DNA from: Flaviflagellibacter rhizophilus
Lineage (GTDB): Bacteria; Pseudomonadota; Alphaproteobacteria; Rhizobiales; Methylopilaceae
NCBI RefSeq assembly: GCF_033898525.1
Contig: NZ_JAXAFJ010000011.1
Location: forward strand, 1 to 64,000
Direction of reading: 5' to 3'
DNA length: 64,000 bases
Every line of letters begins with the position of its first letter. Position 1 is the first letter of the stretch. A program made the position numbers and the translations under genes. Positions 7,528 to 16,466 of this stretch are shown here, one piece after another. A model generated the notes under the pieces. The model was not told the DNA's origin, did not search any database, and saw nothing but the letters and a program-made list of their open reading frames with translations.

Positions 7528-8946
7528 ATGACCTTTACCTACGTCTCGACACGGGGCCAGGCGCCGGCCCTTGGCTTCTCCGACGTGCTGCTCACCGGCC
7601 TTGCACGCGATGGCGGGCTGTACGTTCCAAGCGAGTGGCCCGTGCTCGACGCCGAGACCATCGCCGGCTTTGCAGGCCGCTCCTATGCCGACGTGGCGGA
7701 AGAGGTGATTGCGCCCTTCACCGGAGATGCGTTTGCGCCCGGCGAATTGCGCGCCATGGTGGACGAGGCCTATGCGACCTTCAGGCATCCGGCGGTCGCG
7801 CCCCTCGTGCAGACGGGCACGAACGGGTTCATCCTCGAGCTGTTTCACGGGCCCACGCTCGCCTTCAAGGACGTGGCCATGCAGCTTCTTGCCCGCATGA
7901 TGGATCATGCGCTCGCCAAACGCGGCGAGAGGGCGACCATCGTGGCGGCCACGTCGGGAGACACAGGCGGCGCCGCGATCGAGGCGTTCCGCTCCAGCGA
8001 GCGCGTGGATGTGGTGGTGCTGTTTCCGCATGGCCGCGTCAGCGACGTCCAGCGGCGGCAGATGACGACGGTGGACGCGCCGAACGTGCACGCCGTGGCC
8101 GTGGAGGGGAACTTCGACGATTGCCAGGCCCATGTGAAGGCTCTGTTCAACGACCACCGATTCCGCGACGGCATGAAACTCGCGGCGGTGAATTCGATCA
8201 ACTGGGCCCGCATCGTCGCTCAGGTCGTCTACTACTTCACGGCGGCCGTTGCCTTGGGCGCTCCGCATCGCCCCGTTTCGTTCGTCGTGCCGACTGGCAA
8301 TTTCGGTGACGTGTTCGCCGGCTGGGTTGCGAAGCGGATGGGGCTGCCGATCGAGCGCCTCATCGTAGCGACCAACAGCAATGACATCCTTGCCCGCACC
8401 ATCGAGACGGGCCGCTACGAGGTGCAGGGCGTGCACCCGACCTCGTCGCCCAGCATGGACATTCAGGTCTCCTCGAACTTCGAACGCCTGCTGTTCGAAG
8501 CCGAGGGTCGGGATGCGGACGCCGTGAGGCGTCACATGGATTCGCTGCGCCAGTCCGGGGCCTTCACGCTCTCGGGACCGGTTCTGGCCACGATACGTGG
8601 TGAGTTCGATGCCGGCTGCACCGACGAGGAGGCCACCGCCCGCACGCTGCGGGAAACCTTGGCGGATGCCGGCTACCTTGCCGATCCGCACACCGCAGTG
8701 GCCTTGGCGCAGGCGGGCCGCGCGTCATCCGACCCGCAGGTGCCGATCGTGGTCCTGGCGACCGCGCATCCCGCGAAATTCCCCGATGCGGTCGTTGCGG
8801 CAACGGGGCGCCATCCGCCATTGCCACAGCATCTGGCGCATCTCCTGAGCGGACAAGAGCGCATGACCGTGGTGCCGAACGATGTCGAGGCTATCAAGTC
8901 CTTCATCCAGCAGCATTCGCGCGCCAGCGGAGAGGTGTTCGCATGA
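7528..8946 (+). CDS. thrC: Threonine synthase
   Basis: PLP enzyme converting O-phospho-L-homoserine to threonine. The 472-residue length fits the long bacterial type. The PLP lysine is Lys114 in GPTLAFKDVAMQ, and the phosphate-binding segment ATSGDTGGAAIEAF follows about 40 residues later. The N-terminal YVSTRGQAPALGFSDVLLTGLARDGGLY is typical of the class. The last four bases overlap the M16 peptidase start (ATGA), a linkage common in Hyphomicrobiales. thrB, which makes its substrate, is 7.5 kb away on the minus strand. Confidence 0.96.
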   Translation: MTFTYVSTRGQAPALGFSDVLLTGLARDGGLYVPSEWPVLDAETIAGFAGRSYADVAEEVIAPFTGDAFAPGELRAMVDEAYATFRHPAVAPLVQTGTNGFILELFHGPTLAFKDVAMQLLARMMDHALAKRGERATIVAATSGDTGGAAIEAFRSSERVDVVVLFPHGRVSDVQRRQMTTVDAPNVHAVAVEGNFDDCQAHVKALFNDHRFRDGMKLAAVNSINWARIVAQVVYYFTAAVALGAPHRPVSFVVPTGNFGDVFAGWVAKRMGLPIERLIVATNSNDILARTIETGRYEVQGVHPTSSPSMDIQVSSNFERLLFEAEGRDADAVRRHMDSLRQSGAFTLSGPVLATIRGEFDAGCTDEEATARTLRETLADAGYLADPHTAVALAQAGRASSDPQVPIVVLATAHPAKFPDAVVAATGRHPPLPQHLAHLLSGQERMTVVPNDVEAIKSFIQQHSRASGEVFA

Positions 8947-10217
8947 GCGTGGAGGTCACGGTTCTCTCGAATGGCCTTACGGTTGCGACCGACCGCATGG
9001 AGCATGTCGGGACGGCTTCGGTCAGCGTGACGTTCGGCGCCGGCTCGCGCAGCGAGGCGGAGAGCGAGCATGGACTGGCGCATCTTCTTGAGCACATGGC
9101 CTTCAAGGGAACCACGCGTCGCACGGCGCTCCGGATTGCCGAAGAGATCGAGGAGGTCGGTGGAGACCTGAACGCGGCGACTGGCGTCGAGCAGACCAGC
9201 TACGATGCGCGCGTGCTGGCCGGAGACGTGCCGCTGGCGCTGGACATCCTGTCCGACATCCTGACCTCGCCGCTATTTCCCGAGGATGAGCTGGAGCGCG
9301 AGAAGGGCGTGATCCTTCAGGAGATCGGCGCGGTGGAGGATACGCCCGACGATCTTGTCTACGATCTGGCGCAGAGTGCCGCCTTCGCCGGGCAGGCGAT
9401 CGGGCGCCCTATCCTCGGCACGCCGGAATCCGTCGGGTCGCTGGACCGCGCGGCCATATCCGGCTTCCTCGGGCGTCATTATCAGGCCGGTCGGGCGATC
9501 GTGGCTGCGGCCGGCGATGTCCGTCACTCGGACGTGGTAGCGCTGGCGCAGGACCATCTTGGCGGTCTCGCCAATGGCGGCGGCGAAGGCACGTCGCAGG
9601 CTCGCTGGTCGGGCGGCGAAATGCGCGATGTCCGCGATCTCGAGCAGGCCCACATCGTGATGGCCTTTCCCGGTCTTGCCCTGAGCCACGACGACACCAT
9701 CGCGCTGCAGGTCTATGCGAACCTTCTGGGCGGGGGCATGTCGTCGCGCCTGTTCCAGGAAGTTCGGGAGAAGCGTGGCCTCGTCTACACGATCCAGGCG
9801 TTCCACTGGTCCTTCGCGGACACCGGCATGCTGGGCGTGTATGCGGGAACCGGCGAGGACGACATCCGTGAGCTCATGCCTGTGATGATGGATGAAATGG
9901 CGGACGCGGCGCACACCGCCAGCGAACGCGAGATTGCCCGGGCGAAGGCGCAGATGCGCATGAGCCTCGAACTGGCCCGCGAGCAGCCGGTTGCCCGCGC
10001 CGAACGCCTGTCACGCCAGATCCTGACCTTGGGGCGCGTGGTCACTGCCGAGGAAATACTGGCCCGCCTTGAGGCTGTGACGGTCGAAGATGTCAGGCGG
10101 GCTGCTCTCGCTTCCTTGTCCGGCCCTCCCGCTCTGGCTGCTATCGGGCCGGTGCGGCCCCTGCCGCAGCTCGATCGTCTCACGGGCCGGTTGGGCGCGC
10201 GGCCGGCAGCAGCGTGA
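8943..10217 (+). CDS. M16 family (mitochondrial processing peptidase-like) zinc protease
   Basis: A 424-residue insulinase-family protein resembling mitochondrial processing peptidase beta. The inverted zinc motif HLLEH is at 47-51 within HGLAHLLEHMAFKGT, and the distal glutamate lies in the ELEREKGVILQEIG segment around 117-128, so the catalytic set looks complete. The C-terminal half contains the second M16 domain, including GGGMSSRLFQEVREKRGLVY. The start overlaps thrC and the stop overlaps the next gene (GTGA), indicating co-transcription. The natural substrate is not known. Confidence 0.92.
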   Translation: MSVEVTVLSNGLTVATDRMEHVGTASVSVTFGAGSRSEAESEHGLAHLLEHMAFKGTTRRTALRIAEEIEEVGGDLNAATGVEQTSYDARVLAGDVPLALDILSDILTSPLFPEDELEREKGVILQEIGAVEDTPDDLVYDLAQSAAFAGQAIGRPILGTPESVGSLDRAAISGFLGRHYQAGRAIVAAAGDVRHSDVVALAQDHLGGLANGGGEGTSQARWSGGEMRDVRDLEQAHIVMAFPGLALSHDDTIALQVYANLLGGGMSSRLFQEVREKRGLVYTIQAFHWSFADTGMLGVYAGTGEDDIRELMPVMMDEMADAAHTASEREIARAKAQMRMSLELAREQPVARAERLSRQILTLGRVVTAEEILARLEAVTVEDVRRAALASLSGPPALAAIGPVRPLPQLDRLTGRLGARPAAA

Positions 10218-10813
10218 GGCAGAGGGTGTTTCTGCCCACGCGCTCCTTCGATGAGCCGGAGATCGTGGTCGAAGGCACCGGCGGCATCCGGCTGCGAACA
10301 CCTTTGCTTGCGCAATACGAAGAATGGGCCGCATTGCGCGAGGGCTCCCGCTCCTTCCTGCAGAAGTGGGAGCCGAGCTGGCCGGTCGATGACCTCGGGC
10401 GTGCATCCTACCAGCGGCGCTTGCGCCGCTATGCCGGGGACCGTCGTTTCGGCCAGTCCTACACCTTCTTCCTCTGTTCCTCGGACGACGATCGCCTGCT
10501 TGGCGGACTGACCCTCTCCAACATACGGCGCGGTGTCGCCCAGAGCTGCACGCTCGGCTACTGGATGGGAGAGGCCTTCGCCGGCAAGGGCTATATGACC
10601 GCTGGCGTGCGCGCGCTGTTTCCCTTCGTCTATCAGCAGCTGACGCTTCGCCGCATCGAAGCGGCCTGCCTGCCGATAAACGAACCGTCCATCCGCCTGC
10701 TGGAAAAGACTGGCTTCCAGCGCGAGGGTTATGCACGCCAATATCTGTGCATCAATGGACGATGGGAGGATCACCTTCTTTTCGCCCATCTCAGGGGTGA
10801 TGGGTTCGCCTGA
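10214..10813 (+). CDS. GNAT acetyltransferase (RimJ/RimL-like)
   Basis: A 199-residue acetyltransferase of the RimJ/RimL type. The acetyl-CoA region appears as CTLGYWMGEAFAGKGYMTAGVRAL, and the C-terminal block RRIEAACLPINEPSIRLLEKTGFQREGYARQYL is typical of enzymes that acetylate protein N-termini or small molecules. The start is GTG 10214, four bases overlapping the peptidase stop; the frame has no ATG near the N-terminus. The substrate cannot be told from the sequence. Confidence 0.88.
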   Translation: MRQRVFLPTRSFDEPEIVVEGTGGIRLRTPLLAQYEEWAALREGSRSFLQKWEPSWPVDDLGRASYQRRLRRYAGDRRFGQSYTFFLCSSDDDRLLGGLTLSNIRRGVAQSCTLGYWMGEAFAGKGYMTAGVRALFPFVYQQLTLRRIEAACLPINEPSIRLLEKTGFQREGYARQYLCINGRWEDHLLFAHLRGDGFA

Positions 10814-10894
10814 TTTCGTACTGGCGACGGTTGCGGCGCTTCAATGCCCGGTCTAGGCATTGATGAGCTGTGCTGCGCCGTGGAGGAATGAGTA

Positions 10895-13837
10895 TTGCGT
10901 CTCGTTCGGGCTGCGATCAGTGCCTTGCTCGTGCTCATGGCGATGGTGGCGATCAGCCATCCTGCCCTGGCTCTGGAGCCCATCATCGTTCAGCCTGACC
11001 GTGCGGCCCTGGACCTCACCCGGGTGGTCGAGCGCTTTTCAAGCGACACCGACCGCGTCCAGGTGACGACCGCGCCCGGCGCCGACGGCATCGTGCGCCG
11101 CATCGAGGTGCGGGCTCATCGTCCGGGACCGGTGAACTGGGCGGTGTTCGCGCTGACCAACCAGTCGGACGAGCAGATCGACCGCCTGATCGTCGCTCCC
11201 CATTACCGGCTCGCGGGCTCGGGCCTGATCTGGCCGGACCTCGGATCCCAGCGCGTGGCGGACGTCACCGCGAGCCAAGGCTTCCGGCCCGACCGGGAGG
11301 AGGCGAACGACACCGATCTCTTCCTCGTGACGCTCGACCCGGGAGCCACCGTCACCTTCGTGGCGGAGCTTGCCTCGCCAAACCTGCCGCTGCTGCATCT
11401 CTGGGATCCGGATGCCTACAAGGACAGCGTCAACGACCTGACGCTCTACAAAGGCATCATCCTCGGCATTGCCGGGCTTCTGGCCATGATCCTGACGATC
11501 GTCTTCGTGGTGAAGGGCTCCGCCATGTTCCCTGCCGCGGGCGCGCTGGCATGGGCGGTGCTGGCGTTTCTCGCCATCGATTTCGGCTTCTGGCACAAGA
11601 TCTTCGGGCTCGGGCCGGGCGAGGACCACGTCTACCGCGCCGGCGCGGAGGCAGCGCTCGCCGGGACGCTCATCGTGTTCCTGCTCGCTTATCTCAACCT
11701 CAACCGATGGCATGCGCGCTTCACCCATATCTCGGGTGTCTGGCTGGCCGGGCTTGTCGCGCTGGTCGGCATCGCACTTGTGGATGCACCCGTCGCTGCC
11801 GGCATTGCGCGCATCTCGTTGCTGCTCGTGGCGGTGCTCGGCTTCGGTGTCGTCGTCTGGCTTGCCTTGCACCATTTCGACCGCGCGGTGATGCTTATCC
11901 CCACCTGGCTGCTGCTGGTCATCTGGTCGGCAGCCGCGGGCCTGACGGTTTCCGGCGTACTGGTGAACGATCTCGTGGCACCGGCGCTGATCGGCGGGCT
12001 GGTGCTGATCGTGCTGCTGATAGCCCTGACGGTCATGCAATATGCGTTCGCGGGAGCGGGGCTTGCACATGGCCTGGGCACCGTGGACCTCGAGCGCCGG
12101 GCGCTTGCGATCACCGGTTCCGGCGACATTGTCTGGGATTGGGACGTGTCTGCCGACAAGATACATGTGGGGCAGGAGTTCGAGCACCTGCTGGGCCTGA
12201 AGAAGGGCGATCTGCACGGTCCGGCCGCTGGCTGGCTGGACGTGCTGCATCCGTCCGACCGCGATCGCTTTCGCATGGCGCTGGACATGATCGTGACGGA
12301 ACGGCGCGGCCGTGTGTCCGAGCAGTTCCGCTTCCGTGCGCAGGACGGTCATTTCGTATGGATGCTGCTGCGCATCCGGCCCGTCATCGCGCCGCATGGC
12401 GAGGTGACACGCTGCGTCGGCACCTTGATCGACATGACCGAGACGCGTGCCGCCGAGGAGCGGCTTCTCGTCAATGCCGTGCAGGACAGCCTCACCGGCT
12501 TGCCGAACCGGCAGCTGTTCCTTGATCGCGTCGGCTCGGCGCTGGGTTTCGCCGCGCAGGACGAACGCTTGCGCCCAAGCGTGATCGTGATCGATCTCGA
12601 TCAGTTCCGCACCCTCAACGAGCAGGTCGGCATCACGGTCGGCGATACCCTGATCCTCACGCTCGTGCGCCGCATGACCCGCAACCTGAAGAACCTGGAC
12701 GTGCTGGCACGTCTCGGCGGCGACAGGTTCGGCATATTGCTGATGTCGGAGGCGGAAGGCGCACGCATCACCGCCTTCGCCGAGGGGCTGCGCAAGACGC
12801 TCTCATCGCCGGTGGCCTTCTCCGGGCGCGAGATCGTCATGACCGGCTCCATAGGGCTCGCAATGGCGTATCCGATGGCTGAGATCGAGCCCGAGGACCT
12901 GCTCAAGGATGCCGAAGTGGCCATGTTCCAGGCCAAGAGGGCCGGGGGCGACCGCATCGAGATCTATCGTCCGGGCATGCGCACCGCGCGCACGGACCGC
13001 TCGATGATGGAGAGCGAGCTGAGGCGCGCGCTCGAGCGTGAGGAACTGCGGGTGCTCTACCAGCCCATCGTGCGGCTGGAAGACCGGACCATCGTCGGCT
13101 TCGAGGCGGTGCTGCGTTGGGAGCATCTGCGTTACCGAAGCCGCCCGCGCGCCGAGTTCCTGGCCATTGCCGAGGAAACCGGGCTGATGGTGGACTTCAG
13201 CCTGTTCGCGATGGACCGGGCGTCACGCCAGCTCGGGCAGTGGCAGAGACGCGTGCCGGTCGATCCGCCGCTCTTCGTCACCGTCGCGCTGCCGGCCACG
13301 CAGTTCGAGCGTCAGGACCTGATCCAGGACATGAAGACGGTGCTGTCGCGCGCCATCGTGGTGCGCGGATCGCTGAAGCTGGAGCTTACTGAAAGCGCCG
13401 TGCTGCAGAACCCGGAGCGTGCCGCTTATATGCTGGAGCGTCTGCGTGAACTCGGCGTCGGCCTGGCGCTCGATAATTTCGGCACCGGTCATGCCAGCCT
13501 GGCCTATCTCCAGCGCTTTGCCTTCGACGCCGTGAAGATGGACCGGAGCTTCCTGCGCCAGCAAAGCAAGACGCACAGGACCGCCGTGCTGCGCTCGATG
13601 ATCGCGCTTGGTCGCGAGCTTGGACTGGATGTGATCGCGGAAGGTGCGGAAACCGATTCCGATGCCGTCGAGCTTTACCAGATGGGCTGCCAGTATGCCG
13701 AAGGTGCGGCTTTCGGCGATCCGATGACGGTGGAGGCGGTGGAAAAGCTGCTCGGGATTGAGCCCGACAGGTCGTCGCCGATCTCCAGCGCGCGACGGGC
13801 CGTCATGGGCGCTCTCCGCACCAACTCACCAGCGTGA
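10895..13837 (+). CDS. Membrane PAS-GGDEF-EAL protein with degenerate catalytic motifs
   Basis: A 980-residue protein. A signal peptide (1-27) leads a periplasmic region (to about 180), followed by about seven membrane segments (about 185-395), a PAS domain (about 405-525), GGDEF (about 530-690) and EAL (about 705-960). The GGDEF signature reads GGDRF at 608-612. In the EAL domain the signature reads EAVLR (737-741), the metal-binding Asn is Ala798, the DD pair is Asp860-Asn861, and a conserved Gln is Glu936. These changes suggest a c-di-GMP receptor or scaffold rather than an enzyme (inference). The start is TTG 10895, with GGAGGA at 10882-10887; the nearby ATG 10888 is out of frame. Confidence 0.85.
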   Translation: MRLVRAAISALLVLMAMVAISHPALALEPIIVQPDRAALDLTRVVERFSSDTDRVQVTTAPGADGIVRRIEVRAHRPGPVNWAVFALTNQSDEQIDRLIVAPHYRLAGSGLIWPDLGSQRVADVTASQGFRPDREEANDTDLFLVTLDPGATVTFVAELASPNLPLLHLWDPDAYKDSVNDLTLYKGIILGIAGLLAMILTIVFVVKGSAMFPAAGALAWAVLAFLAIDFGFWHKIFGLGPGEDHVYRAGAEAALAGTLIVFLLAYLNLNRWHARFTHISGVWLAGLVALVGIALVDAPVAAGIARISLLLVAVLGFGVVVWLALHHFDRAVMLIPTWLLLVIWSAAAGLTVSGVLVNDLVAPALIGGLVLIVLLIALTVMQYAFAGAGLAHGLGTVDLERRALAITGSGDIVWDWDVSADKIHVGQEFEHLLGLKKGDLHGPAAGWLDVLHPSDRDRFRMALDMIVTERRGRVSEQFRFRAQDGHFVWMLLRIRPVIAPHGEVTRCVGTLIDMTETRAAEERLLVNAVQDSLTGLPNRQLFLDRVGSALGFAAQDERLRPSVIVIDLDQFRTLNEQVGITVGDTLILTLVRRMTRNLKNLDVLARLGGDRFGILLMSEAEGARITAFAEGLRKTLSSPVAFSGREIVMTGSIGLAMAYPMAEIEPEDLLKDAEVAMFQAKRAGGDRIEIYRPGMRTARTDRSMMESELRRALEREELRVLYQPIVRLEDRTIVGFEAVLRWEHLRYRSRPRAEFLAIAEETGLMVDFSLFAMDRASRQLGQWQRRVPVDPPLFVTVALPATQFERQDLIQDMKTVLSRAIVVRGSLKLELTESAVLQNPERAAYMLERLRELGVGLALDNFGTGHASLAYLQRFAFDAVKMDRSFLRQQSKTHRTAVLRSMIALGRELGLDVIAEGAETDSDAVELYQMGCQYAEGAAFGDPMTVEAVEKLLGIEPDRSSPISSARRAVMGALRTNSPA

Positions 13838-13844
13838 TGCAGAA

Positions 13845-13856
13845 AGGGGCGCCCCT
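13845..13856. repeat. 12-bp perfect palindrome between convergent genes
   Basis: A self-complementary 12-mer with a GGGGCGCCCC core lies in the 37-base gap between the GGDEF/EAL gene and yqgE. It could fold as a small hairpin serving both strands, but there is no T-run on either side. Confidence 0.3.
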
Positions 13857-13874
13857 GATGCGTATCCGGTGATC

Positions 13875-14486
13875 TCAGGCGTGTCCGGCGCTGGTAGAGA
13901 GCATCGCGGGATCTACCCCGATCTTGCGCAGAGCCATGTCGTACTTGGCCTCCACCGGGGCGTCGAAGATCAGCCCCTTGTCGGCGGGGCAGTTCAGCCA
14001 GCCATTCGCCTGAATCTCGACCTCGAGCTGGCCCGGAGCCCAGCCGGCATATCCAAGCGCCAGAACCGCCGATTGAGGCCCTCCGCCTTCGGCGATGGCC
14101 TTCAGGATGTCCAGCGTGGCCGTCAGGGAGATCCCGTTGTCGATGGGCAGCGTCGAGTTCTCGATGAAGAAGTCCGCGCTGTGCAGCACGAAACCGCGTC
14201 CGCTTTCGACCGGACCGCCGCGAAGGACCGACATCTGCTCGGCCAGCGCGGGCAGGCGGATGTTCTCGTCGTCTGGGATGATGTTCAACTGAACCAGCAG
14301 TTCCGGGAGGTGGATGTTCGCCGCCGGCTGGTTGACGATGATGCCCATCGCGCCTTCTTGCGAGTGGGCACACAGATAGATCACCGTTCGCGCAAAGCGC
14401 TCGTCCGCCATGCCGGGCATGGCGACGATCAGTTGCCCGTCCAGATAACCCGTGCCCGATCCTGTCTTCACTGCGGAAACGTTCAT
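13875..14486 (-). CDS. YqgE/AlgH family protein
   Basis: About 203 residues of the UPF0301 (YqgE/AlgH) family, a conserved protein of unclear biochemical role. Signatures are LDGQLIVAMPGMADERFARTVIYLCAHS near the N-terminus, GAMGIIVNQP, VLRGGPVESGRGFVLH and LALGYAGWAPGQLEVEI. The ATG at 14486 gives the usual short leader before LDGQL; an upstream ATG at 14540 would add 18 residues and intrude on the opposite promoter region. It is divergent from the DsbD-like gene. Confidence 0.9.
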   Translation of the reverse strand: MNVSAVKTGSGTGYLDGQLIVAMPGMADERFARTVIYLCAHSQEGAMGIIVNQPAANIHLPELLVQLNIIPDDENIRLPALAEQMSVLRGGPVESGRGFVLHSADFFIENSTLPIDNGISLTATLDILKAIAEGGGPQSAVLALGYAGWAPGQLEVEIQANGWLNCPADKGLIFDAPVEAKYDMALRKIGVDPAMLSTSAGHA

Positions 14487-14601
14487 ACCCGGAAGTGTAG
14501 GCACGCGCCCCGTGGATTGAAAGATGCTGCTCCCGCCCATGCCTGCACACTCACGCTCTTTTCACTGGCCAGCCGGCTGTCGCGGGCCTAGCGAGAACGC
14601 C

Positions 14602-15435
14602 ATGCGAACCCCCGGTCTCAAGCTAATGGCTTTCATGGCCACCCTGTTCCTTGGGTACGCTCCGTTAGCGCAGGCGGACGAGGGCTGGGTACGGGAAGGC
14701 GCCGTGAGGATGCGCATCCTGCCGGGCGGAGGAGATGGCGACGGCCTCAAGGCCGGTCTCGAGATCGCGCTCGACCCGGGCTGGAAGACCTATTGGGTCT
14801 CGCCCGGCCCGCTCGGTCTGGCCCCGCGGCTGGATTGGAGCGGATCGACCAATCTCGCAAACGTGGACGTGCTTTGGCCTGCCCCGCAAAGGTTCAGCGA
14901 TGGCGATGCACAATCAGCGGGCTATGTCGGGCAGGTCATCCTGCCGCTCAAGATCCGGGCTGAAGACCCGGTGAAACCGGTGGACTTGGCCCTCAAGCTC
15001 GATGCTGGAATCTGCAGCACGCAATGTGTCCCGATCCAGATTCGACTGTCTTTGTCGCTCATGCCGGGACAGGGCGCCGACGCGCTTGCGCTCGCCCGGC
15101 TCGACGGGTTTCGGGCCCGGGTGCCTGCACCGTCCGCGCTTGGCTCCAGTGCCCTGTTGGCGATCATTTCAGCCGTTCGTGCAGCGCCGGAAACAGCCGA
15201 GGTGACGGTGCGAGCGCCTGCGGACACACAGAACGTGGATCTCTTTGTCGAAGGAGGTGACGAGGTGCTGGTCGGACTTCCCGTGCCGATGGGCGCCGGC
15301 GACGACGGCACCCATGTTTTCCGGCTGAAACTGCGCCGCAATGCACCGGCCGCGGAGGTCCGCCTCGTCGCTGTGGCAGGCGGAAAGGCAATTGCGGTGC
15401 CGCTTGCCCTCGACGGGAACCCTGCCACACCATAG
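14602..15435 (+). CDS. Exported DsbD-alpha-like protein-disulfide reductase domain protein
   Basis: A 277-residue exported protein resembling the periplasmic N-terminal domain of DsbD/ScsB (COG4233). The signal peptide ends near LAQA. Sequence after it (GLEIALDPGWKTYWVSPG) is typical of the group, and a CSTQC pair at about residues 139-143 could be redox active. The transmembrane part of DsbD is absent, so it must act alone or with a separate partner. The ATG at 14602 was chosen for the signal peptide. The neighbouring peroxiredoxin fits a thiol-redox theme. Confidence 0.75.
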   Translation: MRTPGLKLMAFMATLFLGYAPLAQADEGWVREGAVRMRILPGGGDGDGLKAGLEIALDPGWKTYWVSPGPLGLAPRLDWSGSTNLANVDVLWPAPQRFSDGDAQSAGYVGQVILPLKIRAEDPVKPVDLALKLDAGICSTQCVPIQIRLSLSLMPGQGADALALARLDGFRARVPAPSALGSSALLAIISAVRAAPETAEVTVRAPADTQNVDLFVEGGDEVLVGLPVPMGAGDDGTHVFRLKLRRNAPAAEVRLVAVAGGKAIAVPLALDGNPATP

Positions 15436-15493
15436 ATGGGACGGGACGCGGCACACGCTGCGACGCCATCACCATCACCAAAGCGAGAGCCAC

Positions 15494-15979
15494 ATGACCA
15501 TTCAGATCGGCGACAAGATCCCCGAGGCAACCTTCACCGTGATGGGCCCGGACGGACCGGCCAAGAAGACCACGGCCGACGTGTTCGGCACGGGCAAGGT
15601 CGTGCTGTTCGCAGTCCCGGGCGCTTTCACCCCCACCTGCCACAAGAACCACATGCCGAGCTACATCGAGAAGTTCGACGAGCTGAAGGCGAAGGGCGTG
15701 GACAAGGTCGTCGTGACCAGCGTCAACGACGTGTTCGTACAGGACGCATGGATGAAGGCCTCCGGTGCCGAGGGCAAGGTCGAGGCCATCGCAGACGGCT
15801 CTGGCGACTTCGCCAAGGCGCTCGGCCTCGACATCGATCTTGGCGCCGCTGGCCTTGGCGTGCGCTCCAAGCGCTATGCCATGATCGTGGAGAACGGCGT
15901 CGTGAAGTGGTTCGACGTCGAGGACGCGCCGCCGAAGGCCGACAAGACCAAGGCCGAGCACGTTCTGGCACAGCTCTGA
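15494..15979 (+). CDS. Peroxiredoxin (Prx5 type)
   Basis: A 161-residue cytosolic thiol peroxidase of the Prx5/AhpE-like class. The peroxidatic Cys lies in PGAFTPTCHKNHMP (about residue 48), with the preceding Thr and downstream Arg of the active site also present (GVRSKRY). No second Cys is visible, so it probably uses glutathione/glutaredoxin or another external reductant. The ATG at 15494 follows GCGAGAG. An intrinsic terminator follows directly at 15988. Confidence 0.93.
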   Translation: MTIQIGDKIPEATFTVMGPDGPAKKTTADVFGTGKVVLFAVPGAFTPTCHKNHMPSYIEKFDELKAKGVDKVVVTSVNDVFVQDAWMKASGAEGKVEAIADGSGDFAKALGLDIDLGAAGLGVRSKRYAMIVENGVVKWFDVEDAPPKADKTKAEHVLAQL

Positions 15980-15987
15980 TTTAAAGG

Positions 15988-16014
15988 CGGGCGCCCATGC
16001 GGCGCCCGTTTTTT
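15988..16014 (+). terminator. Rho-independent terminator after the peroxiredoxin gene
   Basis: A perfect 8-bp GC stem (15988-15995 with 16001-16008) with a 5-base loop is followed by six T at 16009-16014. The T-run touches the rnhA stop codon region on the opposite strand. Confidence 0.9.
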
Positions 16015-16466
16015 CAGGCGCGCTTTGCCGGCTTGAACGGTTTCATGCCCTCGCGGGCAAGCTCGTCGGCACGCTCGTTGTTCTCGTTGCCGGCATGTCC
16101 CTTGACCCAGAGCCATGCGATGTCGTGCACCGTCATCAGGCGGTCGAGTTCTTCCCAGAGATCCTGGTTCTTCACGGGCTTGCGGTCGGCCGTTTTCCAG
16201 CCGTTCTTTTTCCAGCCCTTGATCCAGCCCATCACGCCGCCGCGCAGATACTGGCTGTCCGTATGAAGATCGACGGCGCTCGGGCGCTTCAGGGCCTCGA
16301 GCGCACTGATCGCAGCCTTGAGCTCCATGCGGTTGTTGGTGGTCAGGGCTTCGCCGCCGGCAAGCTCCTTGCGCACCTCGCCGAGTTCCAGCACCGCGCC
16401 CCAGCCGCCGGGGCCGGGATTGCCGGAGCAGGCGCCGTCCGTCCAGATCTGGATACGTTCGGTCAT
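16014..16466 (-). CDS. rnhA: Ribonuclease HI
   Basis: A 150-residue RNase HI, which cleaves the RNA strand of RNA-DNA hybrids. Catalytic acids are visible in order: Asp in WTDGACSGNPGPGGWG, Glu in NNRMELKAA, Asp in HTDSQYL and Asp in NERADELA. The basic handle region GWKKNGWKTADRKPVKN is present. The ATG at 16466 overlaps the thrB stop by four bases, the expected coupled start; ATG 16475 is a less likely alternative. It forms an operon with thrB. Confidence 0.95.
   Translation of the reverse strand: MTERIQIWTDGACSGNPGPGGWGAVLELGEVRKELAGGEALTTNNRMELKAAISALEALKRPSAVDLHTDSQYLRGGVMGWIKGWKKNGWKTADRKPVKNQDLWEELDRLMTVHDIAWLWVKGHAGNENNERADELAREGMKPFKPAKRA

Noticed and set aside
7426..8691. A 421-codon minus-strand frame across surf1 and thrC
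   Set aside because: It is antisense to well-identified genes, has shadow-like composition, and shows no motif or ribosome site.
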